A stretch of DNA of 64,000 nt, from NCBI RefSeq assembly GCF_006980705.1, contig NZ_SBHO01000002.1, positions 1-64,000 on the forward strand. The letters run 5' to 3'. Each line of letters opens with the position of its first letter. Positions within the stretch are counted from its first letter, which is position 1. The stretch is from Tepidiphilus olei. GTDB lineage: Bacteria > Pseudomonadota > Gammaproteobacteria > Burkholderiales > Rhodocyclaceae. Below, piece by piece: positions 24,902 through 33,925 of the stretch. The notes beneath the pieces were generated by a model, which was not told the origin of the DNA, made no database searches, and worked only from the letters and a program-made list of their open reading frames with translations. The translations under genes were made by a program, and so were the position numbers.

Positions 24902-26868
24902 CCGCCTTCGAGCATCGCGCGCAAGCGCGCAAGCCGCGCCTTGGCGTCTTCCTTGGCCACGGGCTCATCGCGCCGCCGCATCTGTACCCCCTCGCCCATC
25001 TCGGCGATGAAGCGTGATGGCTCCACGCTGCGCCACTCCTTGCCCTCACGCCGCCGCTCACACCAGGTGATCGTCAGGCTGCGCTGCGCGCGCGTGATGC
25101 CCACGTACATGAGGCGGCGCTCTTCCTCGACCCGCTCTTCCTCGAGGCTCGCCTGATGCGGCAGGATGCCCTCCTCCACGCCGACGAGGAAGACATGCTT
25201 GAACTCCAACCCCTTGGCCGCATGCAGGGTGGCGAGTTGCACCGCGTCGGCATCGTCCTCGCCGTCGTCGAGCCGGGCGACGAGGTTGAGCGTCTGCGCG
25301 AGCTCCAATAGCGTCTTTCCTTCCTCCTCGCCCTTGCGCCCCACCCAGGCGGCGAAGTCGCGCAGCGAGCGCGCCCGGGTCTCGGCCTCACGCGCCTCGC
25401 CGTGCGCGAGATACCAGCCTTCGAGGTCGATCGCCGCAAGCAGCTCTTCGAGGAGCCGGGCGGCCGGCTCGCGTTCGGCCCGCCAGCGCAGTCGGTCGAG
25501 GAATTCGGCGAAGGTATGCATACCCGCCAGCGCCGCGGCCGGCACGTGCGCCGCCGCGCCTTCTTCGCGCAGCGCCGCCGACAGGCTCAGGTGGCGCAGT
25601 CCGGCGTAGCGCGACAGGGCCTCGATGCTCGCCGGGCCGATGCCGCGCCGTGGCGTGGTGATGGCGCGCACGAAGGCCGGATCGTCGTCCTCGTTGAGCA
25701 GCAGCCGCAGGTAGGCCATGACGTCGCGGATCTCGACGCGATCGAAGTAGGATTGCCCCCCCGTGAGGGTGTAGGGGATCTTGTGCTGGCGCAGGGCCTG
25801 CTCGAAGAGCCGACCCTGGTGATTGCTGCGATAGAGGATGGCATAGTCGCGCCAACGGCCGCGGTGCTGGAAGCGGTGGGCGTCGAGCCGCGCCGCCACC
25901 CATTCGGCCTCGTGCTCGGGATCACGGCAAGCGAACACGGTGACCGCCTCCCCCTCGCCGTGCTCGGACCACAGACGCTTGTCGAACAGCTTGTCGTTGT
26001 GCGCGATCAGGGTGTTGGCGGCGGCAAGGATGCGCCGGCTGGAGCGGTAATTTTGCTCCAGCTTGATGACCCGCAGCCGGGGATAATCCTGCGCGAGCAG
26101 CCGTAGGTTCTCGACGTCGGCGCCGCGCCAGCCGTAGATCGCCTGATCGTCGTCCCCCACGGCGGTGAAGGCTTCGCGCGGCCCGGCGAGCAGCTTCAGG
26201 AGCTCGTACTGGGTGCGGTTGGTGTCCTGGTATTCATCGACGAGGAGGTAACGCAGCCGGTTCTGCCAGCGCTCGCGCACCTCGGCCTCGCGCCGTAGCA
26301 GGCGCAGGGGCAGCAGGATCAGGTCGTCGAAGTCGACGGCGTGGTAGGCGCGCAGCGTGCGCTCGTAGTCGCGGTAGGCGGCGGCCGCGGCGGCGGCGAG
26401 TTCATCGCCGGCGAGCTGCTCGGCCTCCTCCGGTTCGACCGCTGCGTTCTTCCATTGCGAGATGCGCCAGTGCAGCTGGCGCACGATGCCGCGCTCGGCC
26501 GCGGGCAGGAGCTCGGCGAGCACGTTCTGCGCGTCGGCCGGATCGAGGATGGAGAAGCGCGGCTTGAGCCCCAGGTGCGGCGCCTCCTCGCGCAGCAGGC
26601 GCACGCCGAGCGCGTGGAAGGTGCTCACGGTGAGCCCGCCGGGGAGCCGCCCGCCCAAGAGCGCCGCCACCCGTTCCTGCATCTCGCGAGCGGCCTTGTT
26701 GGTGAAGGTGATGGCGGCGATGTGCCGGGGGGCGAGCCCCACCTTTTGGATGAGGTGGGCGATCTTGTGCGTGATGACGCGCGTCTTGCCGCTGCCGGCC
26801 CCGGCGAGCACCAGGCAGGGGCCGTCGAGGTGGGTGATCGCGCTTCGCTGTTCGGCATTCAAAGACAT
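24898..26868 (-). CDS. rep: ATP-dependent DNA helicase Rep (UvrD/Rep family)
   Basis: The 656-aa superfamily 1A helicase starts MSLNAEQRSAI and has Walker A LAGAGSGKT, motif Ia ITFTNKAAREMQERV and motif II LLVDEYQDTNRTQY. Motif III is VGDDDQAIYGWRGA, motif V ATLHAAKGLEFKHVFLVG and motif VI MYVGITRAQ. The length and the LDGPCLVLAGAG beginning fit Rep better than UvrD (~720 aa). Rep unwinds 3'-5' and clears proteins ahead of replication forks. An in-frame ATG exists 24 bp upstream, and neither start has a strong ribosome site. Its stop overlaps the dsbD stop region. Confidence 0.88.
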   Translation of the reverse strand: MSLNAEQRSAITHLDGPCLVLAGAGSGKTRVITHKIAHLIQKVGLAPRHIAAITFTNKAAREMQERVAALLGGRLPGGLTVSTFHALGVRLLREEAPHLGLKPRFSILDPADAQNVLAELLPAAERGIVRQLHWRISQWKNAAVEPEEAEQLAGDELAAAAAAAYRDYERTLRAYHAVDFDDLILLPLRLLRREAEVRERWQNRLRYLLVDEYQDTNRTQYELLKLLAGPREAFTAVGDDDQAIYGWRGADVENLRLLAQDYPRLRVIKLEQNYRSSRRILAAANTLIAHNDKLFDKRLWSEHGEGEAVTVFACRDPEHEAEWVAARLDAHRFQHRGRWRDYAILYRSNHQGRLFEQALRQHKIPYTLTGGQSYFDRVEIRDVMAYLRLLLNEDDDPAFVRAITTPRRGIGPASIEALSRYAGLRHLSLSAALREEGAAAHVPAAALAGMHTFAEFLDRLRWRAEREPAARLLEELLAAIDLEGWYLAHGEAREAETRARSLRDFAAWVGRKGEEEGKTLLELAQTLNLVARLDDGEDDADAVQLATLHAAKGLEFKHVFLVGVEEGILPHQASLEEERVEEERRLMYVGITRAQRSLTITWCERRREGKEWRSVEPSRFIAEMGEGVQMRRRDEPVAKEDAKARLARLRAMLEGG

Positions 26869-27482
26869 GAGCACGGGAAAATGGGGGTCCATCGGGAGAC
26901 TGCAAAAAAACCGTCACACCCGGCCGAAGGACGAGGCGCTCCGGGCACAGGATACGACACCCATCGGGGGCACGAGCGGGCAACCGAATACCGTCCGCGA
27001 CGCCGTGCAGGCGCGCAAAGGGCCATTTAGGGCTCCCGTGAGATTGTACCCTCGTGGGCTGGCGCCGCCTTACTGCTCCTGCGCCTCTCGTACGAAATCA
27101 TCGTGCACAATCGCATGGCAAGGCACCCGGCGTACCGAATGCAAGGCATGTCTCCGAGTAGGCGAGCATCCGAGCACAGGAGAACGTCGCCACGCAAACG
27201 CGCGGAGCGTCATGCAGAGGATCCTCCCGTTGGCCGGTTTGCGCCGCACCGCGGGACAGGCTATCCTTAGGGAAACGCTGAAGAAATGAGCGAGCGGGAT
27301 GAAGCGCAAGGCGCACGGAGCGCAGCGACCGAGACATATCGAGTGGATAGGCGAGGGAGCGAGCACCGCGCAACGCAGCGATTCGCCCGCGCAGCCAATT
27401 ATTCAGCGTTTCCTTAGCACGACGAGGGCGGCGCACCGATCCCTGCCGCCTTCGCTTTTTTGCGACCCTTGCGGGAGGCTCC
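26869..27482. other. Intergenic region between rep and the MFS gene, containing MITE copy 2
   Basis: No convincing gene is visible in these 614 bp. Short open frames show no family motifs, and those inside 27271-27413 belong to the MITE. The 26893-27266 part has mixed base composition and no recognisable promoter or structured RNA. The rep promoter must lie near its left end and the MFS promoter near its right end. Confidence 0.6.
27271..27413. mobile_element. MITE copy 2 (143 bp), intergenic
   Basis: This copy is identical base for base to 18120-18262 and lies in the same orientation. It has the same 12-bp terminal inverted repeats GGAAACGCTGAA and is flanked by a TTAG duplication (27267-27270 and 27414-27417). 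Its right end is 69 bp before the start codon of the MFS transporter gene, so it may carry or disrupt promoter elements for that gene. Complete identity between copies 9 kb apart implies recent movement. Confidence 0.9.
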
Positions 27483-28892
27483 ATGCGTAGCATTCTGTTT
27501 CCCATTACCGCTCTGATGCTCGGGGTGGCCTCGTTACTGCTCGGTACGGGGCTACTCAACTCTCTCATCGCATTGCGTGGAGGGCTCGAGGGGTTCAGCG
27601 ATCAACTGCTGGGGCTGATGGGGTCGAGCTATTTCGTGGGGTTCTTCGCCGGCACCTGGATCACCCCTTACCTCATCCGGCGCATGGGACACATCCGGGC
27701 CTTTGCTTTTTTCTGCGCGACGATCACCGCCTGCGTGCTCCTGCACCTGCTTTACGTACATGCCGAAATTTGGATCGTGCTGCGCTTCCTCACTGGCGTG
27801 TCCATCGTCGGTTTCTATGCCGTGATCGAGAGCTGGCTCGGAGGGAGTGCCCCACCCGAGCGACGGGGCTTCATATTCGCCGTCTACATGATCGTCAATC
27901 TCGTGGCGCTGGGCTGTGCCCAGCTTTTCCTGCGCTGGAATAGCCCGGGCGTCTTCAACCTGTTCGCGGTCTCGGCCATCTTCGCGGTGCTGGCGATCTT
28001 GCCCGTGACGGCCACACGCTTACAGCCACCGGCCATCGTCGAAGTGGCGCGAATGTCCCTGCGCCGCCTGTGGTTGAGCGCCCCGGTCGCGGCCATGGGA
28101 GCCGTCTCCTCCGGCTTGGCGATGGGTTCATTCTGGACCCTCTCCGCAGCCTACCTCAACCGTTTGGGTTTGGGCAATGCCGAAATCGGCACTTTTCTCT
28201 CGCTCACCATCCTAGCGGGCGCCCTGTTCCAGTGGCCCATCGGTTGGCTTTCGGACCGGTTCGATCGCCGCCTCACCTTGGCCTGGGTCGGAGGGCTGGC
28301 CTGCATCACGGCCTGCCTGCTGGCGCTCGCACCCAGTCTGAAATTGCCCCTCTTGATGATGGGGCCGATCTTCGGTCTCTTCCTGCTCGCCGTCTATCCC
28401 ATCGTGGTCGCGCATCTGGTCGATCATCTGCACCGCGACGAGATTCTCGCAGGCAACACGGCTTTGCTGATGTTGCATGGCATCGCCGCGGCGCTGGGCC
28501 CCTCGCTGGCCGGCTGGGCCATGACGGATTTCGGGCCGAACGCTTTCCCGGCCTTCCTCGCGGTGGCCCTCTTGCCGATGACGGTGCTCGCCGCACTGCA
28601 GTACCGCCGCAGCATGGACGTGATCGTCGAAGAACCGGCGCACTTCAAACCCATGGTACGTACTTCGCCCGCCGTCCTCGAACTGATGGCCGAAGCGGAA
28701 CCCGCCCAGATGCAGGACACACCCATCCCCCGGGCAGACTCCCCCTCGACGGAAGAAGAGATCGCCGACGCTCGAGAAAACGCGCAAACGACCGAAGGCA
28801 CCCCATCCAGCAGTTCCGAGGAAACCGATGCCGAGCGCTCGAACCGTGAAACCGGCAACGAGGCCCCCGGGGCGACCGCTCGCCCCTCCTGA
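27483..28892 (+). CDS. MFS transporter (YcaD-like)
   Basis: The 469-aa major-facilitator protein has 12 predicted helices. GTWITPYLIRRMGHIRAFAF (loop 2-3 region) and ESWLGGSAPPERRGFIFAVYM resemble the YcaD/YfkF group of uncharacterised transporters, and GWLSDRFDRRLTLAWVG is the second conserved loop. After the last helix (about residue 375) comes a hydrophilic tail of about 90 residues rich in Glu, Ser and Thr. That tail is unusual for the group. GGGAGG lies just before the ATG. A MITE sits 69 bp upstream. Substrate unknown. Confidence 0.82.
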   Translation: MRSILFPITALMLGVASLLLGTGLLNSLIALRGGLEGFSDQLLGLMGSSYFVGFFAGTWITPYLIRRMGHIRAFAFFCATITACVLLHLLYVHAEIWIVLRFLTGVSIVGFYAVIESWLGGSAPPERRGFIFAVYMIVNLVALGCAQLFLRWNSPGVFNLFAVSAIFAVLAILPVTATRLQPPAIVEVARMSLRRLWLSAPVAAMGAVSSGLAMGSFWTLSAAYLNRLGLGNAEIGTFLSLTILAGALFQWPIGWLSDRFDRRLTLAWVGGLACITACLLALAPSLKLPLLMMGPIFGLFLLAVYPIVVAHLVDHLHRDEILAGNTALLMLHGIAAALGPSLAGWAMTDFGPNAFPAFLAVALLPMTVLAALQYRRSMDVIVEEPAHFKPMVRTSPAVLELMAEAEPAQMQDTPIPRADSPSTEEEIADARENAQTTEGTPSSSSEETDAERSNRETGNEAPGATARPS

Positions 28893-28925
28893 TCGGATGG
28901 GAAAAACCGACGGAAACGGCGCGAC

Positions 28926-29882
28926 TCAGGCCACGCCGGCCTCGTGCGCCTGACGATCGGCCCAGTAGGAGGAACGCACGAGCGGCCCGCAGGCAGCGTG
29001 CCTGAACCCCAGCGCGAGTGCCTCGCGCTCGAAGGCGGCGAAGGTCTCGGGTGGAACGTAACGCTCCACCGGCAGGTGTCCGGACGAAGGCTGCAGGTAC
29101 TGGCCGATGGTGAGCATGTCGCAGCCGTGCGCCCGCAGGTCGCGCATCACCTGCACGATCTCCTCGTCGGTTTCGCCCAACCCGACCATCAGGCCAGACT
29201 TGGTCGCCACCTCGGGATGGCGCGCCTTGAATTCCGCCAACAGCCGCAAGGAATGGGCATAGTCGGCCCCGGGCCGCGCCTGGCGGTAGAGCCGGGGCAC
29301 GGTTTCCAGGTTGTGGTTCATCACGTCGGGCAGATCCTGGGCGAAGGCTTCCAGCGCCGCCTCCAGCCGGCCGCGGAAGTCCGGCACCAGCACTTCGATG
29401 CGGGTGGAAGGCGAGTGTGCACGCACGGCGCGGATGCAGGCGGCGAAGTGCGCCGCGCCGCCGTCGCGCAGATCGTCGCGGTCGACGCTGGTGATGACCA
29501 CGTAGCGCAGGCGCATGGCCGCCACCGTGTGCGCGAGATGCTCGGGTTCAGCCGGATCCGGCGGCAAGGGCTTGCCGTGGGCCACGTCGCAGAAGGGACA
29601 GCGGCGCGTGCAGACGTCGCCCAGGATCATGAAGGTGGCCGTTCCCTTGCCGAAACACTCGTGGATGTTGGGGCAGGAGGCTTCCTCGCACACGGTGTGC
29701 AGCCGATGGGCGCGCAAAGTGGCCTTGATTTGCTGGAAACGCTCGGCCTCTTCACCCCCGGCCAGGCGCACGCGGATCCACTCGGGTTTGGGCAGCGGCG
29801 CCCTGGGGACGATCTTGATCGGGATACGGGCGGTCTTCTGGGCGCCACGGGCTTTCTCGGGGGCATCGACGGGTCGGTCCAT
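28926..29882 (-). CDS. lipA: Lipoyl synthase LipA
   Basis: The 318-aa radical SAM enzyme has the auxiliary cluster motif [12 protein letters not shown] and the radical SAM motif [10 protein letters not shown]. It also has the C-terminal RSSYWAD with the serine that ligates the auxiliary cluster. It inserts two sulfur atoms into octanoyl groups on E2 and GcvH proteins. It follows lipB by 12 bp, so octanoylation and sulfur insertion are co-expressed. The start ATG 29882 has an AAAGGAGCC site. Confidence 0.95.
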   Translation of the reverse strand: MDRPVDAPEKARGAQKTARIPIKIVPRAPLPKPEWIRVRLAGGEEAERFQQIKATLRAHRLHTVCEEASCPNIHECFGKGTATFMILGDVCTRRCPFCDVAHGKPLPPDPAEPEHLAHTVAAMRLRYVVITSVDRDDLRDGGAAHFAACIRAVRAHSPSTRIEVLVPDFRGRLEAALEAFAQDLPDVMNHNLETVPRLYRQARPGADYAHSLRLLAEFKARHPEVATKSGLMVGLGETDEEIVQVMRDLRAHGCDMLTIGQYLQPSSGHLPVERYVPPETFAAFEREALALGFRHAACGPLVRSSYWADRQAHEAGVA

Positions 29883-29894
29883 GATCGGCTCCTT

Positions 29895-30560
29895 TCAGGA
29901 AGAGGGCGGGGCCCAGGGGTCGCAAGTAGTGCTCCAGGCAAGCGGCCCGAGCCAGGTCTGCAGCGGCTCGAGCAGCCGCTCGGCGGTCTCGCGCACGCTC
30001 CAATCGAGGCCATGATCGCGCAGGCGGGTGGTGGCGAGCCCCGCATGGCCACAGGGGTTGATGCCGGCAAAAGGCGAGAGGTCGAGGTCCACGTTGAGCG
30101 AGAGTCCGTGGTACGTGCAGCCATTCTTCACCCGTAGCCCCAGCGCGGCGATCTTGGCGCCGGCAAGGTAGACCCCGGGCGCCCCCTCGCGCCGTTCACC
30201 TTGCAGCCCGCAGCTGGCGAGCAGGTCGATCACGCTCTGTTCGATGTGGTGCACCAGAGCGCGCACGCTCGAGCGCCGGCGGCGCAGGTCGAGGAGGAAA
30301 TAGACGACGAGCTGACCCGGCCCATGGTAGGTGATTTGGCCGCCGCGGTCGATGTGCACCAGAGGAATGCCCGTGGCCCGCCCCTGGGGCAGCAGGTGCT
30401 CGGGACGGCCGGCGAGCCCCAGGGTATAAACCGGCTCGTGTTCGAGGCACCACAGCCGGTCGAGGGTGTCAGGCCCGCGCTCGGCCGTGGCGCGCTGCAT
30501 TGCGCGCCATACCGGCTCGTAAGGCTGCCGGTCGAGCCAGAAAACCGGCGTGCAGCTCAC
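29895..30560 (-). CDS. lipB: Octanoyltransferase LipB
   Basis: The 221-aa protein has the LipB motifs [16 protein letters not shown], the catalytic Lys in [14 protein letters not shown] and the catalytic Cys in [14 protein letters not shown]. It transfers octanoate from ACP to lipoyl domains. No ATG lies near the expected N-terminus. GTG 30560 overlaps the dac stop as GTGA, the coupling pattern used by its neighbours, and is preferred over GTG 30575, five codons upstream. The order dac-lipB-lipA is common in betaproteobacteria. Confidence 0.93.
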   Translation of the reverse strand: MSCTPVFWLDRQPYEPVWRAMQRATAERGPDTLDRLWCLEHEPVYTLGLAGRPEHLLPQGRATGIPLVHIDRGGQITYHGPGQLVVYFLLDLRRRRSSVRALVHHIEQSVIDLLASCGLQGERREGAPGVYLAGAKIAALGLRVKNGCTYHGLSLNVDLDLSPFAGINPCGHAGLATTRLRDHGLDWSVRETAERLLEPLQTWLGPLAWSTTCDPWAPPSS

Positions 30561-31699
30561 CAGCTCTTGATCCACAACACCAGCGCATCCCAGGCACGAC
30601 CGAACCAGCCCGCTTGCGGCACATCGTCGAGCGCCACCGCCGTGAGCGTGGTGAGCGGTTTGCCCTCGACGCTCACTTCTACCTTGCCCACCGGCTGCCC
30701 CTTGCTCACCGGCGCGAGCAGCGGCTCTTCGCCGATGAAGCGCGCCTCGGCGTGCTTGACGTCTTCACGCGGCAGGGTCAGCACCACGTCGGTGGTAAAG
30801 CCCACCGGAATCTCGCGTTTGGCCCCTTTCCATACGCGCAGCGTGGCCACCGCCTGGTTGGCGTCGTAGAGTTTGACGGCGTCGAAGAACTGGAAGCCGT
30901 AATTGAGCAGCTTCAGCGACTCCTGCACCCGCACCTCGTCGGAGGGCGCGCCCAGCACCACGGCGATCAGACGCCGTCCCTCGCGCCGAGCCGAAGAGGC
31001 CAGGCAATAGCCGGCAGAGGAGGTATGCCCGGTCTTGATCCCATCGACGCTGGGATCGAGCCAAAGCAGGCGATTACGGTTGGGCTGACGGATGCCGTTG
31101 AAAACGTACTCCTTTTCCGAATAGAGGGCGTAGAACTGCGGAAACTCTTCGATGATGGCACGCGCGAGGAGCGCGATGTCGTGCGCACTCATGTAGTGCT
31201 GCGGATCGGGCATGCCGGTCGAATTCATGAAATGCGAGTTCTTCAGGCCGAGTTTCTTCGCCGCATCGTTCATGAGGGCGGTAAAAGCCTCTTCGCTGCC
31301 GGCGACCGCCTCGGCCAGGGCCACGGAAGCGTCGTTCCCCGACTGGATGATCATGCCGCGCAGCAACTCTTCCACCGTAGGCGTCATCTTGGGGTCGATG
31401 AACATGCGCGACCCCCCCATCTTCCACGCCGTCGTGGACACTGGAACTTGCTGCTCCAGCTTGAGCCGCCCGTCACGCAGTGCGCCAAACACGACATAGG
31501 CTGTCATGAGTTTGGTGATGGAAGCCGGCTCGGCCGGCTGATCGGCATCCTTGCTAGCGAGCACCTCGCCGGTGCGGGCATCGATCAACACCCACTGCCG
31601 GGCATTGAGCGTGATGGGCGGCACCGCCGCCTGCGCTACCGTGACCCAACACGCGATGAACAGGACACACCAAACCTGAATCGAACGAACGAACCTCAC
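30557..31699 (-). CDS. dacC: D-alanyl-D-alanine carboxypeptidase (PBP5/6, DacA/DacC family)
   Basis: The 380-aa serine peptidase has a signal peptide ([10 protein letters not shown]...VAQA). Its active-site motifs are SITK, SGND and KTGHTSSAG, followed by the C-terminal beta domain and a terminal amphipathic helix ([12 protein letters not shown]) that anchors it to the inner membrane. It trims the terminal D-Ala of peptidoglycan pentapeptides. The in-frame ATG 31735 is part of a TATAAT box (TATAATG) and cannot be on the transcript. GTG 31699 has CAGGAG 7-8 bp upstream, so I take it as the start. Confidence 0.9.
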   Translation of the reverse strand: MRFVRSIQVWCVLFIACWVTVAQAAVPPITLNARQWVLIDARTGEVLASKDADQPAEPASITKLMTAYVVFGALRDGRLKLEQQVPVSTTAWKMGGSRMFIDPKMTPTVEELLRGMIIQSGNDASVALAEAVAGSEEAFTALMNDAAKKLGLKNSHFMNSTGMPDPQHYMSAHDIALLARAIIEEFPQFYALYSEKEYVFNGIRQPNRNRLLWLDPSVDGIKTGHTSSAGYCLASSARREGRRLIAVVLGAPSDEVRVQESLKLLNYGFQFFDAVKLYDANQAVATLRVWKGAKREIPVGFTTDVVLTLPREDVKHAEARFIGEEPLLAPVSKGQPVGKVEVSVEGKPLTTLTAVALDDVPQAGWFGRAWDALVLWIKSW

Positions 31700-31733
31700 G
31701 TCCCAACTCCTGAATCGCTTCGAGAAGCGTCCC

Positions 31734-31739
31734 ATTATA
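31734..31739 (-). promoter_or_regulatory. -10 element (TATAAT) for dac-lipB-lipA
   Basis: A perfect TATAAT on the minus strand lies 34 bp upstream of the GTG start of the carboxypeptidase gene and just before the end of rlpA. The -35 region at 17-bp spacing (GACCGC) is poor. It would give a short leader that includes the CAGGAG ribosome site. Confidence 0.5.
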
Positions 31740-31748
31740 CGCGGCGGC

Positions 31749-32765
31749 TCAGGGGGCGGTCACCAAGAAAGCACTACCGCCCAGGCGCGCCGTGACGATC
31801 CGAGCCGCCGCGCGCGCCGCCGCCTCGTCGGCGAACGGCCCGACCCAGACCCGGATTTTGTCCGTGGCCGGAATCACGTGCAGATCGACTTCCGGCAACA
31901 ACGTAGCGGCGTGCCGCCGGAAGGAATCCGCATTGTCGGCCAAGGCAAAAGCGCCCAACTGGAGATAATAGCCCGGAGCCGGAGAACGACGTTCGTCCGC
32001 AACCGGCTCGAGGGGCTCCATCGCCACCACCGCTTTGCTCGACTCTGACTGCTCGAGCGCAGACCCTGGCGCAGCCGACGACACGGAGACGATGGGTGCG
32101 TCGTTCCGCGACGACGACGTTCGCTCTTCCCCCTGCAACCGCGCTGACAGCATACGCGCCACCACCAGCGCTGGCCCAGCCTCGGCGCCGCGCGCGCGTA
32201 TGACCTCGCCCCGCGCCTCGGCCTGGCGGATTTCCTCGGGCAGGATCAGCTCCACCTCCACGCTGGTCGTACCCTGGTTGACGAAACCGAGTCGATCCGC
32301 CGCAGCAAAGGAGAGATCGATGAGTCGATCCGACACGAAAGGACCGCGATCGTTCACCCGCACGATCACCTGACGGCCGTTGGAGAGATTGGTCACTCGA
32401 GCATAACTGGGGAGAGGGAGCGTCTTGTGTGCGGCCGTGAAGGAATACATGTCGTAGCGTTCTCCCGTGGCCGTGGGCTGGCCATGGAACTGACGGCCGT
32501 ACCACGAAGCCACGCCGATCTCCCGATAGGGAGCGAAATCGGTCATGGGAAAATAGGTACGGCCGAGCACGGTGTAGGCGCGCGCGTTGGCCGGACGCAA
32601 AGGTTCGATGCGCGGAACCGGTTCTTCTCCGGAGACCAAGGCGCCAAGCCCCCCCGTTTCCACGAGCGAGGAACGCTTCGTCCGTGGAGCAGTGCCACAG
32701 GCCGCCAGCCCCAGGGCGACGAGGAGCAGCACACCGGTCACGCGCCATCTCGTTCCTGATGTCAT
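31749..32765 (-). CDS. rlpA: Septal ring lytic transglycosylase / rare lipoprotein A, RlpA
   Basis: The 338-aa lipoprotein has lipobox LGLAACGT and the double-psi beta-barrel domain IGVASWYGRQFHGQPTATGE...YSFTAAHKTLPL with VNDRGPFVSDRLIDLS. A low-complexity linker follows, then a C-terminal SPOR domain (YYLQLGAFALADNADSFRR...RVWVGPF) that binds glycan strands lacking stem peptides. RlpA cleaves such denuded glycans at the septum or sidewall. ATG 32765 overlaps the rodA stop as ATGA. The frame extends upstream through rodA, which is not coding in that frame. Confidence 0.92.
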   Translation of the reverse strand: MTSGTRWRVTGVLLLVALGLAACGTAPRTKRSSLVETGGLGALVSGEEPVPRIEPLRPANARAYTVLGRTYFPMTDFAPYREIGVASWYGRQFHGQPTATGERYDMYSFTAAHKTLPLPSYARVTNLSNGRQVIVRVNDRGPFVSDRLIDLSFAAADRLGFVNQGTTSVEVELILPEEIRQAEARGEVIRARGAEAGPALVVARMLSARLQGEERTSSSRNDAPIVSVSSAAPGSALEQSESSKAVVAMEPLEPVADERRSPAPGYYLQLGAFALADNADSFRRHAATLLPEVDLHVIPATDKIRVWVGPFADEAAARAAARIVTARLGGSAFLVTAP

Positions 32766-33925
32766 ATCCCTCTCCGCTGGCCGGAAAAACCACCGCGAGG
32801 CGCCGATCGGACCGCTGCGCTCAAGAGCAATCCCAGCCCCGTGGCGAGCGTCACCAGAGCCGTGCCGCCATAGCTGATGAAGGGCAAAGGCACTCCCACC
32901 ACCGGCAACATGCCACTGACCATCGCCACGTTCACGAAGACATAGACGAACGTGGTCCCCACCACTGCGCCGCCCAGCAGCATCCCCGGCCACGAGGGGC
33001 TCCTGATGGCGAGCCACGCACCGCGCAGCAGCAGCGCGGTATATACGCTCAATAATAGCGCGACACCGAAGAATCCGAACTCCTCGGCAAGCACCGCAAA
33101 AATGAAATCGGTGTGGCGCTCGGGAACGAAGGAGAGTTGGGATTGCGTGCCCTCGCGCCATCCTTTGCCCCAAGCGCCCCCCGAACCGATGGCGATCGTG
33201 GCCTGGATCGTGTGGAAGCCTTTACCGAGAGGGTCCCGGTGCGGATCGAGCAAGGTGCACACGCGCTGTTTCTGATATTCGTGTAGCATTGGCCATTCCA
33301 CGCCGGGCGTACACCAGCGATCTCCTTGCACGAGGAGCGCACCGATCCCGACGGCCAAGACCAACACGAGCGGCACGATGAACCGCCATGAAAACCCGGC
33401 GAAGAAGAGCACGAATCCCCCGGCCGCCACCACGAGGATGGTCGTACCCAAGTCCGGCTCTTTCAGGATCAAGATTGCGGGGATCGCCAAGAGCATCAGC
33501 GCCACGACATGATCCCACCACGCGAGCGAATGCCGTCGCAACGCAAAATACCAGGAAAGCATCATCGGCGCCGCCAGTTTCATCAGCTCGGAAGGCTGGA
33601 TGCGAACCACCCCCAGGTCGAGCCATCGCGTTGCCCCTTTGGTCGTCTCGCCGAAGAGGAGCACCGCCAGCAGCAGGAGGACACCGAGGAGATACAACGG
33701 CAAGGCCAGGCGCAGCCACCAGCGAAACGGGACCAGCGCCGCCGTCAAGAGCGCGGTCAGTGCCAGCGCCTGGTGCCCCCACAAGGTCTCGACCCGCTCG
33801 GGGGAGGCGCTCATCAACACCACTTGCCCGGCGGCAAAGAGCAGCAGCACGCAGACGATCAGAGGGAAATCCCAGCGTCGCATCGCGTGGGCGATCATCG
33901 CGAGCCAATACGCCTTCTTCATCAT
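32762..33925 (-). CDS. rodA: Rod shape-determining protein RodA (SEDS glycosyltransferase)
   Basis: The 387-aa SEDS protein has about ten helices. Its conserved elements are LSWYFALRR, PAILILKEPDLGTTILV (with the catalytic-region Asp), ERHTDFIFAVLAEEFGF and GVPLPFISYGGTALV. RodA polymerises lipid II together with PBP2 in the elongasome. The start MM has an AAAGGA site and overlaps the mrdA stop by 4 bp. The stop overlaps the rlpA start. The length is normal. Confidence 0.95.
   Translation of the reverse strand: MMKKAYWLAMIAHAMRRWDFPLIVCVLLLFAAGQVVLMSASPERVETLWGHQALALTALLTAALVPFRWWLRLALPLYLLGVLLLLAVLLFGETTKGATRWLDLGVVRIQPSELMKLAAPMMLSWYFALRRHSLAWWDHVVALMLLAIPAILILKEPDLGTTILVVAAGGFVLFFAGFSWRFIVPLVLVLAVGIGALLVQGDRWCTPGVEWPMLHEYQKQRVCTLLDPHRDPLGKGFHTIQATIAIGSGGAWGKGWREGTQSQLSFVPERHTDFIFAVLAEEFGFFGVALLLSVYTALLLRGAWLAIRSPSWPGMLLGGAVVGTTFVYVFVNVAMVSGMLPVVGVPLPFISYGGTALVTLATGLGLLLSAAVRSAPRGGFSGQRRGI

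Noticed and set aside
26893-27266. Possible small gene upstream of MITE copy 2
   Set aside because: Short frames on both strands lack ribosome sites and known motifs, so nothing can be supported.
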